Shown in pieces: positions 7,937 through 17,497 of a stretch of 64,000 nt of DNA (position 1 is the first letter of the stretch; every line of letters begins with the position of its first letter). Made by a program: the position numbers and the translations under genes. The notes beneath the pieces were generated by a model, which worked only from the letters and a program-made list of their open reading frames with translations, made no database searches and was not told the origin of the DNA. This DNA comes from an uncultured Lachnospiraceae bacterium (GTDB taxonomy: Bacteria; Bacillota; Clostridia; Lachnospirales; Lachnospiraceae), in assembly GCA_944381485.1 (NCBI GenBank), contig CALWLI010000003.1:1-64000 (forward strand), in the 5' to 3' direction.

Positions 7937-9676
7937 ATGATAAGGATAATAAGACACAGCCTCAGAGAGTACAAAACTCCGGCTGTAATTACTATGATAC
8001 TCGTGATATTTGAAGGAATACTTGAGTGCATGATACCCTTTACTATAGCTCAGCTCATTACGGGAGTCAGGGCTGCGGACATGTCCCTCATTCAAAGGTA
8101 CGGCTTAATACTTATCGTATTGGCTATGCTTTCACTTATCATGGGAGCAGGAGGCGGGGTGGCCTCGGCGGACGCCGTGACCGGCTTGTCGAGAAACCTG
8201 AGAAAGGATATGTTCGAGAGGATACAGTCCTTCTCCTTTGAAAACATAGACAAGTTTTCCACTCCCTCTATAGTTACAAGGCTTACTACTGATGTCATGA
8301 ACGTGCAGCAGTCCTTCATGATGATCATACGTATGGTAATGAGGGCCCCTGTAATGATAATATTTGCCACGATCATGTCCTTCAGGATATCAAGGGAGAT
8401 ATCCATGCTCTTTTTGGGACTCATACCCTTCGTCGCTGTCATGCTCTTTGTCATAGTAAGGCTTGTTATGCCTGTGTTCAGGAGAGCTTTTCACAAGTAT
8501 GATGACCTGAATGCCTCTGTGGAGGAGAATATTGAGGGCATAAGAGTGGTAAAGGCCTATGTACATGAGGATATGGAGACAAAAAAATTTGAGAAGGCCT
8601 CAGGAAACCTCAGAAAGGACTTCACCACAGCAGAGCGCATACTTGCCTGGAATGCACCCTTGCTGCAGTTTTCCATCTATTCGGTAATAACAGCGGCTCT
8701 CTACCTGGGAGCTGAGACCATAATAGAGTCAAATGGACTTAAGCTCAATGTGGGCGGCATCTCATCCATAGTGGTATACGGCATGCAGATCCTTATGAGC
8801 CTTAACATACTCTCCATGGTATTTACCATGATATCCATGTCTATGGAGTCTGCCGAGCGTATAGAGGAGATCCTTGACGAAGAGCCGAAGATAAAGAATC
8901 CTGACGATCCTGTGTATGAGGTAAAGGATGGCTCTGTTGATTTTGACAATGTATATTTTTCCTACGGCAAGTCCTCTGCAGATGTGCTCAAAGATATAGA
9001 GCTTCATATAGATGAGGGTGAGACCATAGGAATAGTAGGAGGCACCGGCTCTTCAAAGACCACGCTCATAAGTCTCATATCAAGGCTTTATGACGTGACA
9101 GCAGGTCATGTCAGAGTGGGAGGAAGAGACGTAAGGGAGTATGACCTTGACGCCTTGAGAGGTGCTGTCTCTGTTGTTCTTCAGAAAAATGTGCTTTTCT
9201 CGGGAACCATAAAAGAAAATATGCGCTGGGGAGACAAGAATGCCACCGACGATGAGATAGTGGAGGCATGTAAGCTTGCCCAGGCGGATGAGTTTATAAG
9301 GAGTTTCCCCCAGGGCTACGATACCTATATAGAGCAGGGAGGAACCAATGTCTCAGGAGGACAGAAGCAGAGACTATGTATCGCGAGAGCGCTGCTTAAA
9401 AAGCCCAAGGTGCTTATACTGGATGACTCCACCAGCGCCGTGGACACATACACGGATGCCCTTATAAGAAAGGCCTTCAGAGAGTACCTTCCCAAGACTA
9501 CAAAGATAATCATAGCCCAGAGAATATCCTCCGTTCAGGACTGTGACAGGATAATAGTTATGCATAACGGAAGGATAAACGGTATAGGAGATCACGAGGA
9601 GCTCTTAAAGACCAATGAGATATACCGCGAGGTATATGAATCTCAGCAGAGAAAGGCGGTGGAAGAGAATGAATAA
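7937..9676 (+). CDS. Heterodimeric ABC exporter, subunit with degenerate catalytic site
   Basis: 579 aa: six membrane segments in the first 300 residues, then a nucleotide-binding domain. Walker A is GGTGSSKT, the signature is VSGGQKQR, and Walker B reads VLILDDSTSAVD. The catalytic Glu after Walker B is Asp, and the switch His is Gln (IIIAQRISS). These two changes mark the degenerate half of heterodimeric exporters such as TM287/288, BmrCD and LmrCD. The partner gene overlaps by eight bases. These transporters typically export drugs or lipids; the substrate here is unknown. Start ATG at 7937 follows GGTAGGTG. Confidence 0.9.
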   Translation: MIRIIRHSLREYKTPAVITMILVIFEGILECMIPFTIAQLITGVRAADMSLIQRYGLILIVLAMLSLIMGAGGGVASADAVTGLSRNLRKDMFERIQSFSFENIDKFSTPSIVTRLTTDVMNVQQSFMMIIRMVMRAPVMIIFATIMSFRISREISMLFLGLIPFVAVMLFVIVRLVMPVFRRAFHKYDDLNASVEENIEGIRVVKAYVHEDMETKKFEKASGNLRKDFTTAERILAWNAPLLQFSIYSVITAALYLGAETIIESNGLKLNVGGISSIVVYGMQILMSLNILSMVFTMISMSMESAERIEEILDEEPKIKNPDDPVYEVKDGSVDFDNVYFSYGKSSADVLKDIELHIDEGETIGIVGGTGSSKTTLISLISRLYDVTAGHVRVGGRDVREYDLDALRGAVSVVLQKNVLFSGTIKENMRWGDKNATDDEIVEACKLAQADEFIRSFPQGYDTYIEQGGTNVSGGQKQRLCIARALLKKPKVLILDDSTSAVDTYTDALIRKAFREYLPKTTKIIIAQRISSVQDCDRIIVMHNGRINGIGDHEELLKTNEIYREVYESQQRKAVEENE

Positions 9677-11567
9677 TGCTCAGAAAAAGCCTAAGACAGC
9701 CATGGGCTGGGTGTTCAGTGAGATATTTAAGACATATCCGAGGCTCATGCCTGTCACTATAGTCTGTATTATTTTAAGCGCCGGCATTACCGCCATTCCC
9801 TCAATATTTATGGAGCGCATCTTTGCGATAATAGAGGCGGGACTTTCAGCGGGAAGCAGCTGGCGGCAGCTTTCAGAAACCATATTGCCCTATGTGCTGG
9901 TTTTGGGAGGCCTCTACATACTGTCACTTTTGATAGCTTCGTTCTACAATCAGGCTCTCGCCATAATGGGGCAGGGATCTCTTATGGCTATGCGTAATCA
10001 GATGTTCTCCTCCATGCAGAAGCTTCCTATAAGATACTTTGACACTCACAAGCACGGAGACATCATGAGCTACTATACGAACGATATAGACCTTCTTCGT
10101 CAGCTCATCACACAGGTCATTCCCAACGCCTTGATGCAGGGCACCATACTTCTGTGTGTCTTCTTTATAATGATATATTACAGCATTCCCATGGCCTTAA
10201 TAGTTGTGGCAGGCTCTGTTATCATGACTATTGTGGGAAGAAAATTCGGAACCTCAGCTTCAAAGCACTTTATGCGCAACCAGAAGTATATGGGACAGAT
10301 GGAAGGCTACATTCAGGAGATGATGAACGGCCAGAAGGTGGTTAAGGTATTCTGCCACGAGGACGAGACTCTGGCGGGTTTTGTGAATATATCCGACAAG
10401 TTCTATATGGAGTCCAGAAACGGTAACCGCTTTGCAAACATGCTCATGCCTCTTGTGGGAAACATGGGAAATATCATATATGTTATAGTTGCCTTCATGG
10501 GCGGATGGTTCCTTCTGACGGGAGTTCACAATTTCAGCCTGAGCGGAGCACCCTTCAGCATAGCGATAGTTGTTGCCTTCCTTCAGATGACAAGGCAGTT
10601 TTCCAATAATATAACTCAGATATCAAGCCAGCTGGGCTTTGTTGTTATGGCCATGGCGGGAGCTGACCGTATATTCGATCTTGTCAGCGAGGAGCCCGAG
10701 ACTGACGAGGGCTATGTTGAGCTGGTAAATGCCACGGAAAAGAACGGGGAGCTCATGGAGACTGACCGAAAGACCGGCATCTGGGCTTGGAAGCATCCCC
10801 ACAAGGCGGATGGGACTGTCACATACAAGAAGTTGGAGGGAGATGTCCGCTTCTATGACGTAAACTTCGGCTACACCCCGGAGAAGATAGTGCTCCATGA
10901 TATATCCCTCTATGCAAAGCCCGGACAGAAGGTGGCTTTTGTGGGAAGTACAGGAGCGGGAAAGACTACCATAACCAACCTTATCAACCGATTCTATGAT
11001 ATTCCTGACGGAAAGATACGCTACGACGGAATAAATATAAACAAGATAAAGAAGTCATCTCTGAGACGCTCTCTTGGAATGGTGCTTCAGGATACGAACC
11101 TGTTCACAGGCACCGTAATGGACAACATACGCTACGGAAATACTGAGGCAACTGACGATGAATGTATAGCGGCAGCAAAGATGGTTGGAGCGGATCAGTT
11201 CATCATGCAGCTTCCTGACAAGTATAACACCTTCCTTACAGGAAACGGAGCTATGCTCTCCCAGGGCCAGAGACAGCTTCTCTCCATAGCAAGGGCCGCT
11301 GTTGCGGATCCCCCTGTCATGATAATGGATGAGGCGACCTCCTCAATTGATACAAGGACAGAGGAGATAGTTCAGAGAGGAATGGACGCCCTGATGCAGG
11401 GAAGAACAGTATTTGTTATTGCCCACAGGCTCTCTACCGTAAGGAACTCCGATGTCATAATGGTCCTTGAACATGGGCGTATTATAGAGAGGGGAACCCA
11501 TGAGCAGCTTTTGGCTGAGAAGGGCACCTACTACAAGCTTTACACCGGAGCTTTTGAGTTGGACTAA
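9669..11567 (+). CDS. Heterodimeric ABC exporter, catalytically competent subunit
   Basis: 632 aa from the ATG at 9669, which overlaps the end of the partner gene by eight bases; an upstream in-frame ATG at 9615 lies inside that gene and is rejected. Six membrane segments precede the nucleotide-binding domain. Walker A is GSTGAGKT, Walker B VMIMDEATSSID has the catalytic Glu, and the switch His is present (FVIAHRLST). The signature is LSQGQ instead of LSGGQ, the expected counterpart of a degenerate site formed with the first subunit. An insertion of about 40 residues precedes the NBD (around residues 355-395), as in several clostridial members. Confidence 0.9.
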   Translation: MNNAQKKPKTAMGWVFSEIFKTYPRLMPVTIVCIILSAGITAIPSIFMERIFAIIEAGLSAGSSWRQLSETILPYVLVLGGLYILSLLIASFYNQALAIMGQGSLMAMRNQMFSSMQKLPIRYFDTHKHGDIMSYYTNDIDLLRQLITQVIPNALMQGTILLCVFFIMIYYSIPMALIVVAGSVIMTIVGRKFGTSASKHFMRNQKYMGQMEGYIQEMMNGQKVVKVFCHEDETLAGFVNISDKFYMESRNGNRFANMLMPLVGNMGNIIYVIVAFMGGWFLLTGVHNFSLSGAPFSIAIVVAFLQMTRQFSNNITQISSQLGFVVMAMAGADRIFDLVSEEPETDEGYVELVNATEKNGELMETDRKTGIWAWKHPHKADGTVTYKKLEGDVRFYDVNFGYTPEKIVLHDISLYAKPGQKVAFVGSTGAGKTTITNLINRFYDIPDGKIRYDGININKIKKSSLRRSLGMVLQDTNLFTGTVMDNIRYGNTEATDDECIAAAKMVGADQFIMQLPDKYNTFLTGNGAMLSQGQRQLLSIARAAVADPPVMIMDEATSSIDTRTEEIVQRGMDALMQGRTVFVIAHRLSTVRNSDVIMVLEHGRIIERGTHEQLLAEKGTYYKLYTGAFELD

Positions 11568-11611
11568 TATATTAAGATTCTTACCTTTAGCTTAAATCCG
11601 CAGGTTTTTTA

Positions 11612-11640
11612 TTGACTTGTGAAAGGTTTTGCAGGATTAT
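11612..11640 (+). promoter_or_regulatory. Putative promoter for the lipoprotein gene
   Basis: TTGACT (11612-11617), 17-base spacer, GATTAT (11635-11640). The -10 match is only 4 of 6. Confidence 0.35.
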
Positions 11641-11694
11641 ATCGTATACAGTTTGCAAACAGCACAGATGATTTAAGAAAAGGAGATAAGACTT

Positions 11695-12501
11695 ATGAAA
11701 AAGACAACAAATAAATCTGTTATACTTGCAATGGCAGCTGTACTCTCAATGAGCGCACTTTCCGCTTGCGGCAGCAAGGCTGTAGCGGCAGAGTCCAAAA
11801 CCGAGAAGGCTGTGGAGACAACAGCCGAAAGCGAAGCTTCAAAAGAGACCGAGACTTCAGGAAGCTCTGATGACAAGCTTAAGCCCTTCCCCGAGGATAG
11901 CTCGGAAGCGGCATCGGACGAGGTATATATAGATATGAAGCCTGTTTCAAAGTGGGGATATATCGAGAGCGTAGACGAGGCGAACAAGAAGATCAATTTC
12001 AACAGCAACGAGTTTACTGTTGACGACAAGGGAAACTATAGCGAGACGACTTCAGAGATAGTTCTCAATGTGGCCGACAGCACACCTATCCTTGACGGAA
12101 CGACCTTGGCTCCCGTAGCTATGTCGGATATAGACACCGCTGCCCCTGTATATGTTTGGGTAGCTCAGGCTATGACCATGAGCATGCCTCCTCAGACAGC
12201 TGCTCAGGTGATCATAGTAAATGTACCTGAGGATGCTTCAGCACCCATGTATGTAATTGCTCAGAAGGTGGAGAATACCGACGGAGGCATTATCATAACA
12301 GATCAGGACGGTGTGAAGTGGAGAGCTGACGGGGACACAGAGGTCATGCCTTACCTCACAAGAAATATAGTTACTCTTGACGATATCAAAGAGGGAACAA
12401 GATTAGTCCTCAATCAGGATTCAGCTGTGACCACATCAGGAACAGAGAAGGCCGGAGATGCGGATGCCTATGCGGCAAAAATACTTGTATTTGCAGATTA
12501 A
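11695..12501 (+). CDS. Lipoprotein of unknown function
   Basis: 268 aa. A signal peptide ends in a lipobox, SALSAC, so the protein is probably membrane-anchored outside the cell. A Ser/Glu/Thr-rich linker (about residues 30-75) leads to a compact beta-rich domain with the segments KWGYIESVDEANKKINFNS, EIVLNVADSTPIL, VYVWVAQAMTMSMPPQ and IIITDQDGVKWRADGDTEV. These look like repeated small beta-barrel units, but I cannot assign a family. AAGGAG lies upstream of the ATG. It is monocistronic, bounded by a promoter and a strong terminator. Confidence 0.75.
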   Translation: MKKTTNKSVILAMAAVLSMSALSACGSKAVAAESKTEKAVETTAESEASKETETSGSSDDKLKPFPEDSSEAASDEVYIDMKPVSKWGYIESVDEANKKINFNSNEFTVDDKGNYSETTSEIVLNVADSTPILDGTTLAPVAMSDIDTAAPVYVWVAQAMTMSMPPQTAAQVIIVNVPEDASAPMYVIAQKVENTDGGIIITDQDGVKWRADGDTEVMPYLTRNIVTLDDIKEGTRLVLNQDSAVTTSGTEKAGDADAYAAKILVFAD

Positions 12502-12531
12502 TTAAAAACTGAAATTAAAAGCTTAGATGAT

Positions 12532-12579
12532 GCTGCATATCCGGGTGGGAAAGCTCCACCCGGATATGCAGCTTTTTTT
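12532..12579 (+). terminator. Strong intrinsic terminator
   Basis: Seventeen perfect base pairs (12532-12548 with 12556-12572) around a seven-base loop, followed by seven T residues. Confidence 0.95.
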
Positions 12580-12604
12580 ATCGGAGATAAGAGGGAAAAA
12601 TCGG

Positions 12605-12670
12605 TTGAATAAGAAGGGCGGAAAACTTATAATAGGTGAGGAAAAGGCAGTTCTGTAAGAAGTAACTGCC
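12605..12670 (+). promoter_or_regulatory. Promoter and 5' hairpin of the cmk-ispH-rpsA unit
   Basis: TTGAAT (12605-12610), 17-base spacer, TATAAT (12628-12633). A small transcript hairpin follows: GGCAGTT (12646-12652) with AACTGCC (12664-12670), about 27 bases before the cmk start codon. Confidence 0.6.
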
Positions 12671-12696
12671 CCTATATAAAAAATCGGAGATGAATC

Positions 12697-13377
12697 ATGG
12701 CAAAATACAGAAGTATAGCTATTGACGGCCCGGCAGGGGCGGGAAAGAGCACTATTGCGAAGCTTACAGCGGAAAGACTGGGATTTATATATATAGACAC
12801 AGGGGCCATGTACAGAGCACTGGCGGTCTATTTTCTTGAAAACGGAATAGATATAAACGACGAGCAGTCCGTATCAGCCGCAGTGAAAAATGCGACAGTC
12901 AGCATAAAGCATGCTAAGGGGGAACAGCATGTCTTTCTCAACGGAAGGGATGTGAGCGGACTTTTGAGAGCGGAGAAGGTGGGAGATGCCGCATCGAAGA
13001 CCTCGGCATACAGGGCAGTCAGAGAGCACCTTCTCTCACTTCAGAGAGAGCAGGCTGAAAAAGCTGACGTTATCATGGACGGCAGAGATATAGGAACAGC
13101 CATACTTCCCGATGCAGATCTCAAGATCTACCTCGATGCAAGCTGCGACGAGAGGGCCCGCAGAAGGCTTCTGCAGCTTAAGGAAAAGGGACTTGAGTCG
13201 GAGAGCTTTGAAAAGCTTAAGGAAGAGATAAGGGAGAGAGACTACAGAGACATGCACAGGCAGGTATCTCCTCTTAAAAAGGCGGAGGGCGCCATTGTCA
13301 TCGACAGCACTGAAATGAGCGTTGAGGAAGTGGGAAAAAAGATCGAAGCGCTCCTCAGAGAAAAGACAGAGGCATAA
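12697..13377 (+). CDS. cmk: Cytidylate kinase
   Basis: 226 aa, usual length. The enzyme phosphorylates CMP and dCMP with ATP in the cytosol. The P-loop GPAGAGKST lies at the N-terminus, followed by DTGAMYRA (nucleotide-binding segment), DGRDIGTAILPDADLKIYLDA and the lid region with RR..Q...KG. It is the first gene of a unit with ispH and rpsA, the usual order in Clostridia (cmk-ispH/rpsA), where CMP recycling, isoprenoid synthesis and ribosomal protein S1 are transcribed together. Confidence 0.97.
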   Translation: MAKYRSIAIDGPAGAGKSTIAKLTAERLGFIYIDTGAMYRALAVYFLENGIDINDEQSVSAAVKNATVSIKHAKGEQHVFLNGRDVSGLLRAEKVGDAASKTSAYRAVREHLLSLQREQAEKADVIMDGRDIGTAILPDADLKIYLDASCDERARRRLLQLKEKGLESESFEKLKEEIRERDYRDMHRQVSPLKKAEGAIVIDSTEMSVEEVGKKIEALLREKTEA

Positions 13378-13426
13378 GCCGTAGGAGGATTCACAGGCAT
13401 ATAGGACCTTCAGGGAGAGTGATCAA

Positions 13427-14338
13427 TTGGAGATAAAAGTTGCAAAGACCGCAGGCTTCTGCTATGGCGTGCAGAGAGCTGTGGATACTGTCTATGACGC
13501 GATAGAGGATAAAAAAAAGAAGGGAACCGATGGGAAAATATATACCTACGGGCCCATAGTCCACAACGATATAGTTGTAAATGACCTCAGGGAAAAGGGT
13601 GTGGAGATAATAGATGATATCGAAGAGCTGAAAAGACTGAGGGACAGTGGGGACCTTGAGAACTCAACAGTCATAATCAGGGCCCATGGGGTCGGGAGAG
13701 ATGTATACGACATCATCAATTCGGCAGGAGCCCATGTCCGGCTTGCGGATGCCACCTGCCCCTATGTGAAAAAGATCCATGAGCTTGTCAAAAATGCCCA
13801 TGACGCCGGGGAGAGGGTGATCATCACAGGCTCACCTACTCATCCTGAGGTAATAGGCATACTTGGAGAGATAAAGAACGATGCGGTGGTCATAGAGAAC
13901 TGCGAGGAGGCCGAGAAACTTAAATTGCCGGAAAATTCACACTTCTGTCTTGTCTCACAGACCACATTCAACCTTGAGAAATTTGAAGATATTGTTGATA
14001 TTTTTTGTAAAAAGGGTTATGATATAAGAGTTTTAAATACAATTTGCAATGCTACCAAACAAAGGCAGATAGAGGCTAAAAAACTGGCTGAGGAGTCTGA
14101 TGTCATGATAGTCATCGGAGGTAAAAACTCCAGCAATACGGCAAAGCTTTATGATATCTGCAGAAGTGAATGTAAAGATACTTATTTTATCCAATCAAAA
14201 GAAGATTTGAGTATTGAAGCTGATTCTGTGCGTTGCGTTGGTATTACTGCAGGGGCGTCGACCCCGAAAACCATTATTGAGGAGGTTCTAGATTATGTCA
14301 GACATGAGTTTTGGAGATTTCGAGAAGATGCTCGATGA
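13427..14338 (+). CDS. ispH: 4-hydroxy-3-methylbut-2-enyl diphosphate reductase (TTG start)
   Basis: 303 aa. It catalyses the last step of the MEP pathway, reducing HMBPP to IPP and DMAPP with a [4Fe-4S] cluster. The three cluster cysteines are visible in GFCYGV, ATCPYV and NTICNAT; the substrate-binding HG of RAHGVG and THPEV are also present. Protein alignment fixes the start at a TTG codon ([11 protein letters not shown] follows at once), with GGGAG upstream. In most Clostridia this protein is fused to ribosomal protein S1; here the last 44 bases overlap the rpsA frame, offset by +1, so the two are separate. Confidence 0.95.
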   Translation: MEIKVAKTAGFCYGVQRAVDTVYDAIEDKKKKGTDGKIYTYGPIVHNDIVVNDLREKGVEIIDDIEELKRLRDSGDLENSTVIIRAHGVGRDVYDIINSAGAHVRLADATCPYVKKIHELVKNAHDAGERVIITGSPTHPEVIGILGEIKNDAVVIENCEEAEKLKLPENSHFCLVSQTTFNLEKFEDIVDIFCKKGYDIRVLNTICNATKQRQIEAKKLAEESDVMIVIGGKNSSNTAKLYDICRSECKDTYFIQSKEDLSIEADSVRCVGITAGASTPKTIIEEVLDYVRHEFWRFREDAR

Positions 14339-15440
14339 ATCCTTCAAGACAATACGTACAGGAGAGGTAGTAACCGGTAAGGTTATTGATGTAAAGCCGG
14401 ATCGCATCATACTCAATATCGGTTACAAGTCAGACGGTGTAATCACACGCAATGATTATTCACAAGACGCAACTCTTGATCTCACCACCGTCGTTAAGCC
14501 CGGAGAGGAGCTTGAGGCTAAGGTGAGAAAGGTAAATGACGGAGAGGGTCAGGTACAGCTTTCCTACAGAGACGTTATTGCCGAGAAGGGAAACAAGAGA
14601 GTTAAGGATGCCTTTGAGTCAGGAGAGGTACTTACAGCGGAAGTGATCCAGGTTGTCAACGGAGGACTTAATGTTGCGGTTGACGGAGTAAGGATATTTA
14701 TCCCCGCAAGCCTTGTAGCTGATACATTTGAGAAGGATCTTACAAAGTACAACGGAAAAGAGATAGAGTTCAGAGTTACCGAGTACAATCCCGCAAAGAG
14801 AAGGATCATCGGTGACCGCAAGCATCTCCTCATGGAGAGAAAGGAAGAGGCCAAGAAGGCTCTCATGGAGAGGATCCATGTAGGCGATGTGATGGAGGGG
14901 ACTGTAAAGAACATTACAGATTTCGGAGCATTCATCGATCTCGGAGGAGCCGACGGACTTCTTCACATCTCGGAGATGAGCTGGGGAAGAATAGAGAATC
15001 CCAAGAAGGTGTTCAAGTCAGGTGAGACCGTTAAGGTCATGATCAAGGACATCAATGATGACAAGATCGCCCTTACAAGAAAGTTCCCTGAGGAGAATCC
15101 TTGGGCTGACGCTGCTACAGCCTTTGCTGTAGGCAATGTTGTAAAGGGTAAGGTTGCCCGCATGACAGACTTCGGAGCTTTTGTAGAGCTTCGTCCCGGA
15201 GTTGACGCTCTGCTCCATGTTTCACAGATCTCCAACGAGAGAGTTGAGAAGCCTGCAGATGTGCTTCACATAGGAGATGAGATCGAGGCCAAGGTGACAG
15301 ACTTCAATGAGGCGGACAAGAAGATATCTCTTTCAATAAAGGCTTTGACAGCTCACAAGAAGGAAGAGGTCAAGGACGAGGATGTGACAGTTGCTTACAC
15401 AGATTCTGAAGAGGAGCCTGAAGAGCAGTCTGAAGAGTAA
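14295..15440 (+). CDS. rpsA: 30S ribosomal protein S1
   Basis: 381 aa with four S1 RNA-binding repeats (about residues 18-90, 105-170, 190-260 and 275-345); the third and fourth carry the classic D-F-G-A-F-[IV]-[DE]-L and LLH[IV]S core. S1-like proteins assist mRNA binding on the ribosome. The four-repeat form is usual in Firmicutes. A very good Shine-Dalgarno, GGAGGT (14281-14286), lies inside ispH eight bases before the ATG, so it has its own initiation site even though it overlaps ispH by 44 bases. The acidic tail (E-E-E-P-E-E-Q) ends one base into the next gene. Confidence 0.93.
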   Translation: MSDMSFGDFEKMLDESFKTIRTGEVVTGKVIDVKPDRIILNIGYKSDGVITRNDYSQDATLDLTTVVKPGEELEAKVRKVNDGEGQVQLSYRDVIAEKGNKRVKDAFESGEVLTAEVIQVVNGGLNVAVDGVRIFIPASLVADTFEKDLTKYNGKEIEFRVTEYNPAKRRIIGDRKHLLMERKEEAKKALMERIHVGDVMEGTVKNITDFGAFIDLGGADGLLHISEMSWGRIENPKKVFKSGETVKVMIKDINDDKIALTRKFPEENPWADAATAFAVGNVVKGKVARMTDFGAFVELRPGVDALLHVSQISNERVEKPADVLHIGDEIEAKVTDFNEADKKISLSIKALTAHKKEEVKDEDVTVAYTDSEEEPEEQSEE

Positions 15441-15937
15441 TGAAGAATTATGAAATAGAGAGGAAATTCCTTATAAAGGAAATGCCTCCTGATCTCCATA
15501 AATATCCCAAGCTTGAGATAGAGCAGGGGTACCTGTGCACGAAGCCTGTGCTGAGGGTGCGCAAGGAAAATGACAATTACTATATGACCTATAAAGGAAA
15601 GGGGTTCTCCGTCAGGGAGGAGTACAATCTTCCTCTGACTGAGGAGGCATACCGAAAGCTTATTCTTAAAGCTGACGGCGTGGTCATCAGCAAGGACAGA
15701 TACAATGTCCCTATAGAGAACAACTATGAGGACAGCTACGATCTTATTGCTCAGGTGGACATATTCCACGGCAGACATGAAGGCTTGAGCATGGTGGAGG
15801 TTGAGTTTGATACTCTTGAGGAGGAGCAGGCATTCATACCTCCCGACTGGTTCGGAGCTGAGGTCACAGAGAATTATGAGTACAGCAATTCATGGCTGTC
15901 TGAGCATCCCTTTGGCGGCGAGGACGAATTTTCATAA
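15440..15937 (+). CDS. CYTH domain protein (triphosphate tunnel metalloenzyme)
   Basis: 165 aa. The start overlaps the rpsA stop (TAATG). The N-terminal EIERKFLI is the ExExK signature of the CYTH/TTM superfamily; later basic and acidic strands (RVRKENDNYYMTYKGKG, VSKDRYNVP, MVEVEFDT) build the tunnel. Members hydrolyse inorganic triphosphate or thiamine triphosphate, or act as class IV adenylate cyclases. A small bacterial member like this most often is a triphosphatase, but this is an inference. It ends the cmk operon before a palindromic terminator. Confidence 0.85.
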   Translation: MKNYEIERKFLIKEMPPDLHKYPKLEIEQGYLCTKPVLRVRKENDNYYMTYKGKGFSVREEYNLPLTEEAYRKLILKADGVVISKDRYNVPIENNYEDSYDLIAQVDIFHGRHEGLSMVEVEFDTLEEEQAFIPPDWFGAEVTENYEYSNSWLSEHPFGGEDEFS

Positions 15938-15974
15938 AACTCTAAAATAATAATAAATATTGCCGGTAAATATT

Positions 15975-16003
15975 GAAGGCGGCTTGCAAGCCGCCTTCTT
16001 TTA
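15975..16003. terminator. Terminator hairpin
   Basis: A perfect 24-base palindrome (15975-15998; half-site GAAGGCGGCTTG) is followed by a short T run. It separates the CYTH gene from tig. Confidence 0.8.
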
Positions 16004-16069
16004 TGCTAAAATGCATATTTGATTAAATTCGATTATTATGCAAATATTATCAGGAGGTTCATAGCTACA

Positions 16070-17398
16070 ATGAACGTTAAAGTTGAAAACCAGGAAAAGA
16101 ACATGGCAAAGATCACTGTAGAGGTTGAGTACGCTCAGTTTGCCGATGCATGTGAGAAGGCCTATCAGAAAAACAAGAGCAAGATATCCATTCCCGGCTT
16201 CCGTAAGGGTAAGGCTCCCAAGAAGATGATAGAGAAGATGTACGGCCCTCAGATATTCTGGGAGGACGCTATAGACATAGTACTTGATGCTACCTATCCT
16301 GAGGCAGCTAAGGAGTCAGGACTTGAGATAGTTTCCAGACCTGAGATAAATGTTGAGAAGATAGAGATCGACAAGCCTGTGGTATACACAGCTACAGTAG
16401 CTGTAAAGCCTGAGGTAAAGCTTGGACAGTACAAGGGAGTAAAGGCTGTCAAGGTTTCTTCAGAGGTCACAGACGAAGAGGTAGAGGCAAGATTAAAGAG
16501 AGTTCAGGATCAGAACGCAAGACTTGTCACAGTTGAGGATAAGGACAGAGAGATCGCAAAGAACGATATCGTAAGCATAGATTTTGAGGGATTCATTGAC
16601 GGAAAGACCTTTGCAGGCGGAAAGGGAGATAACTATCCCCTTACAATAGGATCTCATCAGTTCATCGATACCTTCGAGGATCAGTGCATAGGACATAAGG
16701 TTGGAGACGAGTTTGAAGTAAATGTTACCTTCCCCACAGGATACCACTCAAAGGACCTTGCAGGAAAGCCTGCTATGTTCAAGGTAAAGGTCAACGAGAT
16801 AAAGGTGAGAGAGCTTCCTGAGCTTGACGACGAGTTTGCTTCAGAGGTTTCAGAGTTTGAGAAGCTTGATGAGTTCAAGGCTGACCTTAAGAAGCAGCTT
16901 ATCGAGGAGAAGGAGAAGAGAGCGGCTCAGGAGAACGAGAACAACGTTGTCAAGGCTGTAGTTGAGGGAGCTGAGATTGATGTTCCCGGACCTATGGTGG
17001 ACAACCAGGTTGACCGCATGCTCAACGATTATGCTGCAAGACTTCAGTCACAGGGAATACCCCTTGACCAGTATCTCAGCATCACAGGAATGACTGTTGA
17101 GAACATCAGAGAGCAGATGAAGCCCCAGGCTCTCACTACAATAAAGACAAGGCTTGTGCTTGAGGCTGTTGTTGCAGCTGAGAAGATCGAGGCGACAGAG
17201 GATGACTTCAACGCCGAGGTGGAGAAGATGGCTGAAAACTACAAGATGGAGGCTGACAAGCTCAAGGAGATGATAGGCGAGAACGAGAAGAAGGCTATGA
17301 TGCTTGATCTTGCTTGTCAGAAGGCTATAGATATGCTTGTGGCAGAGGCTGTATTGGAAGAGGCCAAGGAAGAGAAGAAGGAAGAGGCCGACAAGTAA
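16070..17398 (+). CDS. tig: Trigger factor, ribosome-associated chaperone
   Basis: 442 aa from the ATG at 16070 with AGGAGG at 16052-16057; an upstream frame start at 16019 is rejected because homologues begin near M-N-V-K-V-E. The N-terminal ribosome-binding domain contains the loop PGFRKGKAPKKMIEK. An FKBP-type prolyl isomerase domain (DIVSIDFEGFIDGKTFAGG to FKVKVNEIK) and the helical C-terminal chaperone arms follow. It binds nascent chains at the exit tunnel. It is first in tig-clpP-clpX-ysxC, a conserved protein quality-control order in Firmicutes. Confidence 0.97.
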   Translation: MNVKVENQEKNMAKITVEVEYAQFADACEKAYQKNKSKISIPGFRKGKAPKKMIEKMYGPQIFWEDAIDIVLDATYPEAAKESGLEIVSRPEINVEKIEIDKPVVYTATVAVKPEVKLGQYKGVKAVKVSSEVTDEEVEARLKRVQDQNARLVTVEDKDREIAKNDIVSIDFEGFIDGKTFAGGKGDNYPLTIGSHQFIDTFEDQCIGHKVGDEFEVNVTFPTGYHSKDLAGKPAMFKVKVNEIKVRELPELDDEFASEVSEFEKLDEFKADLKKQLIEEKEKRAAQENENNVVKAVVEGAEIDVPGPMVDNQVDRMLNDYAARLQSQGIPLDQYLSITGMTVENIREQMKPQALTTIKTRLVLEAVVAAEKIEATEDDFNAEVEKMAENYKMEADKLKEMIGENEKKAMMLDLACQKAIDMLVAEAVLEEAKEEKKEEADK

Positions 17399-17435
17399 TA
17401 TTACTTACTACAATATAAATCAGTGACAATAAATA

Positions 17436-17473
17436 CGGCATTTTATATCCGGTCATACGGCTGTAAAATGCCG
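17436..17473 (+). promoter_or_regulatory. Intercistronic stem-loop between tig and clpP
   Basis: CGGCATTTTA (17436-17445) pairs perfectly with TAAAATGCCG (17464-17473); an inner CCG/CGG pair extends it. No T run follows, so this looks like an RNA stability or processing element and not a terminator. Confidence 0.5.
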
Positions 17474-17497
17474 CATAATACTTAAGGAGGACATCGG

